From Eggerthellaceae bacterium (GTDB lineage: Bacteria > Actinomycetota > Coriobacteriia > Coriobacteriales > Eggerthellaceae), in assembly GCA_017459485.1 (NCBI GenBank), contig JAFUCW010000141.1, forward strand, positions 1 through 9,889: a stretch of 9,889 nt of DNA. Reading direction: 5' to 3'. The notes under the pieces are model-generated. The model made no database searches. It was not told the DNA's origin and saw only the letters and a program-made list of their open reading frames with translations. Shown piece after piece: positions 1 to 7,060 of this stretch. Both the position numbers and the translations under genes were made by a program. Each line of letters opens with the position of its first letter. Within the stretch, counting starts at the first letter, position 1.

Positions 1-165
1 ATGGCCGCGTACCCGATGATGACGTCTGTGACGAGCTTATCGGCTTTCTTGTTTTTCAGTTTTGATTTCGTCTTGCGCGCGGTGTTGACGATGCCATATC
101 CCTTGCAACGCAGTATTCTATGGGCAAGCGAAACAGCAAGAGCTGAAAGGGTTGGGCACGCATGA
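1..165. other. Left-edge fragment, open reading frames on both strands, coding strand unclear
   Basis: The + strand is open from base 1 to a TGA at 163-165. That stop overlaps the ATG of the next ORF (162-164) in the ATGA arrangement typical of translationally coupled genes, which is the only argument for a + strand gene tail of 54 residues. The minus strand is also open, running leftwards off the window. Its translation is lysine-rich (it includes KTKSKLKNKKADKLV) and looks at least as protein-like. I recognise neither product. No promoter or terminator is evident. This may be the edge of a gene that lies mainly outside the window. Confidence 0.2.
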
Positions 166-584
166 ATACAAAACGAACGACGAACTACAGCACGATGACC
201 GCAGCACGGCCTTCGAGCGACAAAGCTGCTCCTGCGGCAACAGAAAAGCTTGCACCATCGCCGGGTCCTGTCTACCTCGAGGGTAGGTTGGTCCTCTCTC
301 TTTCGTTCAAAGGAGGGCATCCCGATCTTGCACCCATCGAAGACGATGACGTGGTTCTGGAGAACTATCGCCTGTGGGACGACCTGGTGGGGAATTGGCA
401 CGAAGAGGATTTGGCGGTGCTGCGGTTCGAGCATGCCGACGTGGTCATGCGCCTAGAGCCTGCACCACGAGCTCTGTGGGCAGGGTCGGTAAACACGCAT
501 GCCCGCGTAGTTCTGGGGCCGGATTTGGACGCAGCAGGGTTCAGGGCTAATCAAGCGTGCGACTTGCGTTGGAAGAAGGCATAG
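162..584 (+). CDS. Unrecognised 140-residue protein
   Basis: This ORF starts at ATG 162 and has AAAGGG at 146-151 as a possible ribosome binding site, about 10 bases upstream. The first 35 residues are low-complexity (Ser, Thr, Ala, Pro) and look disordered. The rest, from about residue 38, is acidic and mostly alternating hydrophobic/polar stretches (for example GRLVLSLSF and DVVLENYRLWDDLVG), consistent with a small beta-rich globular domain. There are no cysteine motifs, membrane segments or signal peptide. I do not recognise the family. It lies upstream of a formate dehydrogenase operon but is separated from it by over 320 bases and a promoter, so shared function is not implied. Codon use resembles the neighbouring genes, which favours a real gene. 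It could also be a remnant. Confidence 0.45.
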   Translation: MNTKRTTNYSTMTAARPSSDKAAPAATEKLAPSPGPVYLEGRLVLSLSFKGGHPDLAPIEDDDVVLENYRLWDDLVGNWHEEDLAVLRFEHADVVMRLEPAPRALWAGSVNTHARVVLGPDLDAAGFRANQACDLRWKKA

Positions 585-762
585 GGCCTGATGACGCCCG
601 AATGCCATGTTCCTGGGCAAGCGCGAAGACGCTACGGCGCGCCTGTCCCGTCGGGGCGGCGAAGGCATCAAGAGCAAGAGCTAGTCGCGCATTACGCGTC
701 CCCGATTTAACGGCAGTGGCACTCGCCTGCATAAACCAGCCGCTGGCATAAAAGTATTTAAT
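585..762. other. Intergenic DNA without a recognised gene
   Basis: The stretch between the unknown ORF and the formate dehydrogenase promoter region is GC-rich up to about 745, then turns sharply AT-rich. Short ORFs exist on both strands (64 residues on +, 61 on -), but neither has a good ribosome binding site or a recognisable motif. A GC-rich imperfect dyad lies at 640-661 (CGCC pairing with GGCG, CCC with GGG). It has no T-run after it, so I do not call it a terminator. Confidence 0.4.
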
Positions 763-765
763 TAT

Positions 766-787
766 CTAATCAAGATTAGCTAATCTT
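766..787. promoter_or_regulatory. Nested palindromes, candidate operator of the formate dehydrogenase operon
   Basis: Three alternating half-sites, CTAATC, GATTAG and CTAATC, lie next to each other. The first pair forms an inverted repeat (766-779, 2-base gap). The second pair sits in a perfect 16-base palindrome, AAGATTAGCTAATCTT, at 772-787. The element fills the space just upstream of and touching the TATAAT at 787-792, where a bound protein would affect RNA polymerase. The palindromes are directly visible. That they bind a regulator is inference, and the regulator is unknown. Confidence 0.5.
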
Positions 788-792
788 ATAAT
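787..792 (+). promoter_or_regulatory. Candidate -10 box (TATAAT) of the formate dehydrogenase operon
   Basis: A consensus TATAAT lies about 115 bases upstream of the first formate dehydrogenase gene. No convincing -35 box is found 16-18 bases upstream (the stretch 763-770 reads TATCTAAT). The promoter may therefore be activator-dependent or controlled through the overlapping palindromes. The expected transcript start near 799 gives a 5' leader of about 110 bases. Confidence 0.55.
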
Positions 793-907
793 ATAGGGGA
801 GAACAAGGAGGCAACACCCACGAAACAATTGCATTGTATTGTGATGCAGCAAGCAGGAACCTTGCGATGTGTTTGCTTCCGACAAGACGAGAAAGAAAGG
901 AGAGGCA

Positions 908-2746
908 ATGGCCGAGCTATCAGTCGCTCCTCGTTCGGCGTACGACAAGCGGATCGCCGAATTCGTGGAGCCCTATCAGCGTAGGATCGAAGCCATTCCG
1001 CCAGGCACCTGTCCTATCGCGGTGCAGGCGAACCTTTTAGAGGCGGGCGGGGCCCAAACATGTGGAAAATGTGTACCGTGTCGCGACGGCATACCTCAGC
1101 TGGCTGCAATGATGCGCCGCGTGTTGGCATGCGAAGCAGACGAGAGCACGCTTGAGGCCATGCGAACCACGGCGACGATGATTCGTGACACAAGCGACTG
1201 CGCAATCGGGTACGAAGCTGGCAGGCTCGCACTCGAAGGTATGGACGTGTTCGCCGACGAGTACAAGAGCCATGTACAGAACAAGTGTTGTGCCGAAGGT
1301 GTGGGGCAGACCGTTCCCTGCGAAACCAATTGCCCCGCGCATGTGAACGTGCCGGGCTATATTTCCCTGGTCCAGGAAGGCGACTGCGCCGGTGCGGTCG
1401 CCATGGTGCGCAAGGACAATCCGTTCCCCACTGCGTGCGCTCTTATTTGCGAGCATCCATGTGAGTCGCGCTGTCGCCGCATGCTCATCGATGCGCCGAT
1501 CAACATTCGGGGTATCAAGAAGTACGCGGTTGACAACGCGCGCGCCGACACGGTTCCCGTGCCCACGCGCCTCCCCGACACAGGACGCAAGGTGGCCATC
1601 ATCGGAGGTGGCCCCTCTGGAATGACCTGTGCCTATTTCCTGGCGCTTATGGGGCATTCGGTAACCGTGTACGAGATGCGCAAGCACCTGGGAGGCATGA
1701 TGCGCTACGGCATCCCTGCCTACCGTTTCCCGCGCGAGCGGATTGAAGAGGACCTTCGCGCCATCACATCCGTAGGCAACATCGAAGTGAAGCTAGAGTA
1801 CGAGGTCCATAGCGAAGACCTGGGTCGCTTCATGGTCGAATACGACGCTGTATTCGTGGCTATTGGGGCCCAAGGCGGCAAGAAGCTCGATCTGGAAGGC
1901 ATCGACGCTGAAGGCGTCATGAGTGCTGTTGATCTTCTGGAAAAGATCGGCGACGACGAATACCCCGACTTCACGGGCAAGAAGGTCGTCGTCATCGGCG
2001 GAGGCAACGTGGCTATGGACTGCGCCCGCACCAGCGTGCGTGCCGGCGCGGAAGAAGTGACGATTGCGTACCGCAGACGTGTCGAGGATATGACAGCGTT
2101 GTCCGAAGAAATCGAAGGAGCCATGGCAGAGGGCGTGGAGATGATGACGCTGCAGGCACCTGTGCGAATCGAGTCCGACAGCGAAGGCAAAGTGGCAGCC
2201 CTTATCTGCCAACCGCAGTACATCAGTGCGGTCAAGCGCGGGCGCCCGGCTCCGGCGAATGCCAGCAAGCCAGAAGTTCGCATCGATGCCGACATAGTTC
2301 TTGTAGCGGTTGGCCAGGACATACAGTACGTTCCCTTCGAGCGCTTTGGTATGGCAACAGAACGCACCTGCTTCACTGCAGACGAAAACCTGCGCGCAAA
2401 AGGCTTTGACAAGCTGTTCGTCGGTGGGGACTGCCAGACCGGTCCCAAATCGGCGATTATGGCAATCGGGGCAGGCAAGGTGGCCGCCCGCAACATAGAC
2501 GAGCACCTTGGTTTTCACCACACGCTCGACCCAGAAGTTGTGGCTCCCGATCCGCGCCCGAACATGCGTGACGCTTATGGTCGCGTGAACGTCTCCGAGC
2601 GCCCTGCGCGCGAGCGTAAGAAGGACTTCGGCTACATCGAGCTTCCTGTAAGCGAAGAAGAGGTTATGCAGGAATGCTCTCGCTGTCTGCGCTGCGATGC
2701 GTATGGCTGCGGCGTTCTAGAAGGAGGGAGGGTCCAGTATGTCTAA
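908..2746 (+). CDS. Formate dehydrogenase electron-transfer subunit: NuoF-type Fe-S domain fused to a GltD-like FAD/NAD(P) oxidoreductase
   Basis: This 612-residue protein probably passes electrons between the catalytic formate dehydrogenase subunit encoded downstream and NAD(P)(H), in the cytoplasm. Residues 1-115 resemble the C-terminal [4Fe-4S] domain of NuoF: C52, C55 and C58 in CGKCVPCRDG, plus C98. Residues about 125-215 resemble the Fe-S domain of the GltD/dihydropyrimidine dehydrogenase family, with a cysteine-rich pattern from C127 to C189. An FAD-binding GGGPSG follows at 233-238. A second dinucleotide fold (GGGNVAMD, near 364) is followed by YRRR at 388-391, which in relatives favours NADPH. 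The end carries C590, C593, C596 and C601. The FMN/NADH-binding core of true NuoF is absent. I chose ATG 908 over the in-frame ATG 869 because AAAGGAG (896-902) sits 5 bases before it. The stop overlaps the next gene by 8 bases. Cofactor preference is inferred. Confidence 0.85.
   Translation: MAELSVAPRSAYDKRIAEFVEPYQRRIEAIPPGTCPIAVQANLLEAGGAQTCGKCVPCRDGIPQLAAMMRRVLACEADESTLEAMRTTATMIRDTSDCAIGYEAGRLALEGMDVFADEYKSHVQNKCCAEGVGQTVPCETNCPAHVNVPGYISLVQEGDCAGAVAMVRKDNPFPTACALICEHPCESRCRRMLIDAPINIRGIKKYAVDNARADTVPVPTRLPDTGRKVAIIGGGPSGMTCAYFLALMGHSVTVYEMRKHLGGMMRYGIPAYRFPRERIEEDLRAITSVGNIEVKLEYEVHSEDLGRFMVEYDAVFVAIGAQGGKKLDLEGIDAEGVMSAVDLLEKIGDDEYPDFTGKKVVVIGGGNVAMDCARTSVRAGAEEVTIAYRRRVEDMTALSEEIEGAMAEGVEMMTLQAPVRIESDSEGKVAALICQPQYISAVKRGRPAPANASKPEVRIDADIVLVAVGQDIQYVPFERFGMATERTCFTADENLRAKGFDKLFVGGDCQTGPKSAIMAIGAGKVAARNIDEHLGFHHTLDPEVVAPDPRPNMRDAYGRVNVSERPARERKKDFGYIELPVSEEEVMQECSRCLRCDAYGCGVLEGGRVQYV
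2726..2732 (+). promoter_or_regulatory. Ribosome binding site of the catalytic formate dehydrogenase gene
   Basis: A purine-rich stretch, AAGGAGGGAGGG (2721-2732), lies inside the 3' end of the upstream gene. Its last part is 6 bases from ATG 2739, and this supports that start over the in-frame ATG at 2748. The overlap of the two reading frames suggests translational coupling. Confidence 0.6.
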
Positions 2747-5495
2747 CATGCAGACGAACACTGATGCTGCATCGACCATGGCCACAGTTGTCATCGACGG
2801 ATTGGAAGTGAAAACATCCACGCGCGCCACAATCCTGGCGGCTGCGAAGATGGCCGGCATCCACATTCCGACGCTTTGCTACCTAGCAGGTACGAACGAA
2901 ATTGGCATGTGCCGCGTGTGCAGCGTGGAAGTAGAGGGTCAGGACAACCTGGTTCCGGCGTGCAAGGCGAAGGTCGCAGACGGCATGGTCATCCACACCC
3001 AGTCCGAGCGTGCGGTTGCCTACCGCAAGATGATGCTCGAGCTGATCATCGCCGAGCACGGCCTCGATTCGACCAACTACTGCTTTAGTTGTCCCAAGAA
3101 CGGTACGTGCGAGCTGCAAGCAGTATGCCGCGAGGTGGGCGTGGTAGAGTCGCCGTTCGCCACAGAGGAGAAGAAGCCGCGCAAGGCGATTCTCGACAGC
3201 AATCCCTTCCTCACGTTCGATCCGAACCTGTGTATCCAATGCCAGCGCTGCGTGGGTGCGTGCAACAACCGCGCATACAACCATACGCTTCAAACGGGCA
3301 AGCGCGGCACGCGCACCAAGATCTTGGCGCCGTTCGGCGAGGACTGGAAAGCGACGGAATGTGAAAGCTGCGGCAACTGCGCGGCAGCGTGTCCGACAGG
3401 CGCCATTACCGAAAAGCGCCGCAAGTATTATCGGGACTGGGAGGTGGAGCGCGTGCGCACCACCTGTCCCCACTGTGCAGTGGGATGCCAGATAGATATG
3501 ATGGTCAAAGACAACCGCATTGTCGACGCAGAGCCGGCGAACGGTCCGTCGAACAAAGGCATGCTATGCGTGAAAGGGCGCTCTTCGAGCTTCGACTTCG
3601 TCATGTCGCCCGATCGCATCACCACACCGTTGGTGAAAAACAAGCAGACGGGTGAGTTCGAGCCTGCCACCTGGGAGGAAGCACTCGACCTGGTTGCCAC
3701 CAGGTTTACTGAGCTAAGAGATGAGTTTGGGGGTGATGCGCTGGCAGCGTTTGCATGTTCGCGTTCGACCAACGAAGACGTCTACATGCTCCAGAAGATG
3801 GCGCGCACGGTGTTCAAGACAAACAACGTTGATAACTGCGCACGTGTTTGACACGCTCCCACGGTCGCCGGTCTGGCGATAACACTTGGCTCTGGAGCCA
3901 TGACAAACACTATTACCGACATTACGCAGGATTCTGACGTTATCATGCTGGTCGGCTCGAACCCTGAAGAAGCGCATCCCGTCATTGGCATGCAGGTTCG
4001 CAAGGCGGTAGAGTCCGGTACAAAGCTGATTGTAGTCGACCCGCGCGACATTGGCCTGGCGAGGCACGCCGACATCCATTTGAAGCTGAAGCCGGGCACC
4101 AATGTTGCGTTCGCCAACGGAATGGTGCATATCCTCATCGAAGAAGGCCTGGTGGATAAGCAGTTTGTCGAAGAACGCACCGAAGGCTACGAAGAGTTGG
4201 CGCGTATGGTCGAGTCCTACACGCCCGAACGTGTTGCGCAGATTTGCGGCATCGACAAGCGCGATCTTATTGCAGCTGCCAAGCTCTACGGCACGGCAAA
4301 GGCTGCTCCGATCATGTATTGCCTGGGTGTGACCGAGCATTCCACGGGCACCGAAGGCGTCATGAGCCTGTCCAACATTGCCATGGTCAACGGCAAGATC
4401 GGCCGTCCCGGATGCGGCGTGAACCCCATTCGCGGCCAAAACAACGTGCAGGGCGCCTGCGACATGGGTGCCCAGCCCAACACGTTCACCGGTTACCAGA
4501 AAGTTGCCGATCCCGCCGTGGTCGAGAAGTTCGAAAAGGCTTGGGGTACGGAGCTTAACCACGAAGTGGGCACCATGGCTACCGAAATATTCCCGAAGGC
4601 TATCAATGGGGAAGTGAAGGGCTTGTTCTTGTTCGGGGAGGACCCCGTGCGCACCGACCCCGACACGAATCACGTTATCAAGGCCTTGACCAGCCTGGAC
4701 TTTTTCGTAGTTGACGAGCTGTTCATGACCGAGACGGCAAAACTGGCCGATGTTATTCTGCCCGGCCGCAGTTTCGCGGAAAAGGAAGGAACGTTCAGCA
4801 ACACCGAACGACGCGTGCAGCGCGTGCGCAAGTGCATCGATGGGCCCGACGGACCGCAGCTGGACACGTGGATTTTCACCGAGATCATGAACCGTATGGG
4901 CTACGAGCAACCGCACCTGACCGCAAGCGAAATCATGCACGAGATTTCCGAGGTCACTCCAAGCTTCGGCGGCATCAGCCACGAGCGCCTGGATAGCAAG
5001 GAAAATGGTGGGCGCGGCCTGCAGTGGCCATGCCTGGACGCAACCCATCCGGGCACACCGATCATGCACGCGGGCAAGTTCGCGCGCGGCTTGGGCGCGT
5101 ACTCGACGGCCGAATACCGCGAAAGCACCGAGCAGCCAGACGCCGAGTATCCGTTGATCCTAAGCACCGGGCGCATTTTGTACCACTACAACGCATGCGC
5201 CATGACCAGTCGCACCGAGGGCTTGAACGATATTGCGAACAGCTCGTTCATCGAGATAAACACTGTAGACGCCGAAAAGCTGGGTATAGCCGACGGCGAT
5301 CGTGTGAAAGTGGCATCGCGCCGCGCGGAAATCGAGTCGACCGCACGAGTGTCCGACAAGACACGGCCGGGTGCCACATGGATGCCGTTCCACTTCCAGG
5401 ATGGTAATAGCAACTGGCTGACAATTGCTGCGCTTGACAGCATTGCCAAAGCGCCCGAGTACAAAGTCTGCGCCGTGAAGGTGACAAAGGCGTAG
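2739..5495 (+). CDS. fdhA: Selenocysteine-containing formate dehydrogenase, catalytic subunit (NuoG-like N-terminus)
   Basis: This molybdo- or tungstopterin formate dehydrogenase has 918 residues when UGA 3849-3851 is read as Sec371. It interconverts formate and CO2 in the cytoplasm and hands electrons to the subunit encoded upstream. The N-terminal [2Fe-2S] ferredoxin domain has C47, C58, C61 and C75. A NuoG-type His-Cys segment has H107, C115, C118 and C124. Two [4Fe-4S] motifs follow (C165, C168, C171, C175 and C208, C211, C214, C218). The fifth cluster of the catalytic domain uses C243, C246, C250 and C277, with K279 after it. The active site reads NCARV-Sec-HAPTVAG, and R565 lies in NPIRGQNNVQGACD, as in E. 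coli FdhF. The C-terminal 120 residues form the molybdopterin dinucleotide-binding domain (GRILYHYN). Downstream of the UGA the frame stays open and homologous for 547 codons, so this is recoding and not a pseudogene. Confidence 0.93.
3849..3878 (+). promoter_or_regulatory. Selenocysteine UGA codon with SECIS hairpin in fdhA
   Basis: The UGA (3849-3851) falls exactly where formate dehydrogenases carry Cys or Sec, and the catalytic His codon follows. Downstream, CGCC (3866-3869) and GGCG (3875-3878) form a stem closing a GGUCU loop (3870-3874). The GGUC begins 19 bases after the UGA, the same distance and loop as I recall for the E. coli fdhF SECIS, and a U (3865) precedes the stem as in that element. 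This is the expected SelB-binding structure. selB itself is not in the window. Confidence 0.85.
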
Positions 5496-5504
5496 CAAGC
5501 GAGC

Positions 5505-5540
5505 AAGGCGGGGCTGCTCTTTCGTTGGGCACCCCGCCTT
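5505..5540 (+). terminator. Hairpin after fdhA, probable terminator
   Basis: AAGGCGGGG (5505-5513) pairs perfectly with CCCCGCCTT (5532-5540) around an 18-base loop, starting 10 bases after the fdhA stop. There is only a weak T-run downstream (CACCATTTC), so it may terminate imperfectly or protect the 3' end of the mRNA. Confidence 0.6.
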
Positions 5541-5578
5541 CACCATTTCAACCCGCGATAAGTCAATAAAGTGCTATT

Positions 5579-5599
5579 AAAGGCACAATGTGCCTTTTT
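5579..5599 (+). terminator. Rho-independent terminator upstream of focA
   Basis: AAAGGCAC (5579-5586) pairs with GTGCCTTT (5590-5597) around a 3-base loop, and TTTTT (5595-5599) covers the end of the stem. The A-run on the left and T-run on the right could make it bidirectional. Together with the hairpin at 5505-5540 it separates the formate dehydrogenase operon from focA. Confidence 0.7.
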
Positions 5600-5624
5600 A
5601 CTCGTGCGAACAGGCGAGTATACT
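5597..5624 (+). promoter_or_regulatory. Candidate focA promoter with overlapping inverted repeat
   Basis: TTTACT (5597-5602, four of six matches to TTGACA) and TATACT (5619-5624, five of six matches to TATAAT) are separated by 16 bases. The -35 box partly overlaps the terminator T-run. An inverted repeat, TACTCG (5599-5604) and CGAGTA (5615-5620), overlaps both boxes and is a candidate operator. The transcript leader to the focA start would be about 80 bases. Confidence 0.5.
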
Positions 5625-5711
5625 ATGACAAGTTGAGCATAGGCGGGCATGGCCCCTGTCGTGTTCGCCCAAGTAAGTGCGAATAACGTACTTGTATGTA
5701 AGGGGGTAGGA

Positions 5712-6569
5712 ATGGAAATCACACCGGAGGACATCGCCGCAACCAAGCCAGACTGTCTAGCTGGAGCGGGAATCGAGGCAAAAGGCGAAACCGTTGGCGT
5801 CACCAAATCAGGTATGGAGATGCGTGCCGTGGTACCGCTGGCCATCCTGGCAGGTATCTTCATCGGCATGGGCGCGTTGTTCATGACCTACGTGAAGACC
5901 GACCAGACACTGAGCTTCGCCGCTTCGTCGGTACTGGGCGGGTTTGTGTTTAGCTTGGGTCTGATCTGCGTGGTCGTGGCGGGTGCCGAGTTGTTCACAG
6001 GCAACTCACTTATGGTCATGGCGGCACTTTCGAAGAAGATTTCGTGGGGCAGCCTGGCCAAGAACTGGGTCGTTGTGTGGGTGTTCAACTTCATCGGCTC
6101 GCTCGTTCTGGTTGCTATAATCTTCGGCTGCGGCCTTATGGCGACCAAGGCAGGCGACAACACTATCGGCAACCAGATGGTCGCCATTGCGTCGGCAAAG
6201 ATCGGCCTTTCGCCCGCTCAGATCATCTTCCGCGGCATCATGTGCAACCTGCTCGTGTGCCTGGCGGTGTGGATGGGCTTTGCGGGCCGCACGGTCATCG
6301 ACAAGATCTTCACCTGCATCTTCCCAGTCATGGCGTTCGTTGCTATGGGCTTCGAACACTGCGTCGCTAACATGTTCTTCCTGCCTATGGGCGTGGTTGC
6401 TGCCAGCGCTGGTTTTGGCACGCAGCTTGATGCAGCGGTACTCGCTACCGTCAACGCTGGCGGGGCGCTGTACAACATCTGCTTCGCCACGATTGGCAAC
6501 ATCATCGGCGGAGCTGTGTTTGTGGGCATCATGTACTGGTGGGCGTATCACAAGAAGCAAACGGCCTAA
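5712..6569 (+). CDS. focA: FocA-type formate/nitrite transporter family channel
   Basis: This 285-residue inner-membrane protein of the FNT family forms pentameric channels for formate and related small anions. About 37 hydrophilic residues precede six predicted membrane helices, the first at about 39-60 (VVPLAILAGIFIGMGALF). The family signatures are present: AELFTGNSL with the omega-loop threonine at T96, and GFEHCVANMFFLP with the pore histidine at H216. I chose ATG 5712 because GGGGGTAGG lies just before it. The ATG at 5649 would add 21 residues without a good ribosome binding site. The gene follows the formate dehydrogenase operon behind terminators and has its own promoter. The neighbourhood supports formate as the substrate, and nitrite is less likely because no nitrite reductase is seen here. 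Import and export cannot be told apart from sequence. Confidence 0.92.
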   Translation: MEITPEDIAATKPDCLAGAGIEAKGETVGVTKSGMEMRAVVPLAILAGIFIGMGALFMTYVKTDQTLSFAASSVLGGFVFSLGLICVVVAGAELFTGNSLMVMAALSKKISWGSLAKNWVVVWVFNFIGSLVLVAIIFGCGLMATKAGDNTIGNQMVAIASAKIGLSPAQIIFRGIMCNLLVCLAVWMGFAGRTVIDKIFTCIFPVMAFVAMGFEHCVANMFFLPMGVVAASAGFGTQLDAAVLATVNAGGALYNICFATIGNIIGGAVFVGIMYWWAYHKKQTA

Positions 6570-6595
6570 TCTCGGGGAGACGACAGTCACGCTGC

Positions 6596-6697
6596 AAACG
6601 GCGGAGGGACCCATCCTTGCCCCTTATGCGGAACTCTTGCGCGTAGCAAAGTACGCTCGGTTCCGCAGCGGGGCAACTATGGGCACCTCCGCCGTTT
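6596..6697. repeat. Nested 102-base foldback downstream of focA
   Basis: Successive arms pair in order. AAACGGCGGAGG (6596-6607) pairs with CCTCCGCCGTTT (6686-6697), CCCAT (near 6610-6614) with ATGGG (near 6679-6683), TTGCCCC (6617-6623) with GGGGCAA (near 6670-6676), and TGCGGAAC (6627-6634) with GTTCCGCA (6660-6667). GCGTA (6641-6645) and TACGC (6652-6656) pair at the tip. Small internal loops separate the helices. It starts 27 bases after the focA stop and ends in TTTT, so it could act as a terminator. The length and perfect outer arms also fit a miniature mobile element or a structured RNA. No flanking target duplication is evident. Confidence 0.7.
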
Positions 6698-6716
6698 TCG
6701 CTGTTTCACCATGGGC

Positions 6717-6782
6717 GACCTGCGACAAGGGGCAATCGGACCTGCGGCGTCGGGCATTCTGACCTGCGGGTGCGGCAAAGTT
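6717..6782 (+). repeat. 22-base tandem repeat, three units
   Basis: GACCTGCG occurs at 6717, 6739 and 6761, exactly 22 bases apart. The first two units also share most of the following GGGCA-containing 14 bases, and the third is more diverged. The exact spacing of two helical turns is noteworthy. No coding role is evident. Confidence 0.6.
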
Positions 6783-6800
6783 GCACCGTTCTTTCCTCTG

Positions 6801-6886
6801 TGGCAGATAACGGCCTTATTCAACGAGCGAGGGGACTTTCGAGCCTCTAATCCCCCGGTTCTTGGCAGGAAAGGCCCTTATTCAAC
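6801..6886 (+). repeat. Diverged direct repeat, period 62
   Basis: A 24-base segment beginning TGGCAG and ending TTATTCAAC occurs at 6801-6824 and again at 6863-6886, with 20 of 24 bases identical. It belongs to the repeat-dense stretch between focA and trxB and may be an older relative of the period-72 units that follow. Confidence 0.55.
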
Positions 6887-6922
6887 CGGATTCGCCATTT
6901 TCGTGGCCATGCCGGGGAGCGC

Positions 6923-7060
6923 GACCTGGGGTTTTGCAAAACGAAACCCCTGATTCACGTACACTAGGGCCTCTTTCTGGCACAAGAAAAAAATGACCTG
7001 GGGTTATGCGAGGTGGAGCTCCCCATTCCCGTACACTAAGGCCCTCTTCTGCCATGGTTG
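6923..7060 (+). repeat. Two tandem units of period 72
   Basis: The unit beginning GACCTGGGGTT occurs at 6923 and 6995. Both copies then carry a CCCC-containing complementary stretch, CGTACACTA (6958 and 7030, again exactly 72 apart), a GGCC segment and a TTCTG segment. Unit 1 can fold through GGGGTTT and AAACCCC. The ORFs crossing these units on either strand show the same repetition in their translations, so they are consequences of the repeat and probably not genes. Confidence 0.65.

Noticed and set aside
1720..2521. Minus-strand ORFs of about 250 residues antisense to the electron-transfer subunit gene
   Set aside because: They are shadows of a GC-rich gene; the + strand shows clear cofactor motifs.
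3849..3851. Nonsense mutation splitting fdhA into a pseudogene
   Set aside because: The UGA is exactly at the known Sec position, has a SECIS hairpin, and the frame is intact on both sides.
3714..5069. Minus-strand ORF of 451 residues antisense to fdhA
   Set aside because: It mirrors the codon structure of fdhA, lacks recognisable domains, and lies entirely under a well-supported gene.
6711..6953. + strand 80-residue ORF downstream of focA
   Set aside because: It crosses the 22-base and 62-base repeats and has no convincing ribosome binding site or domain.
6717..7060. CRISPR array
   Set aside because: The repeats are degenerate, their periods differ (22, 62, 72), and no uniform repeat-spacer pattern or cas gene is present.
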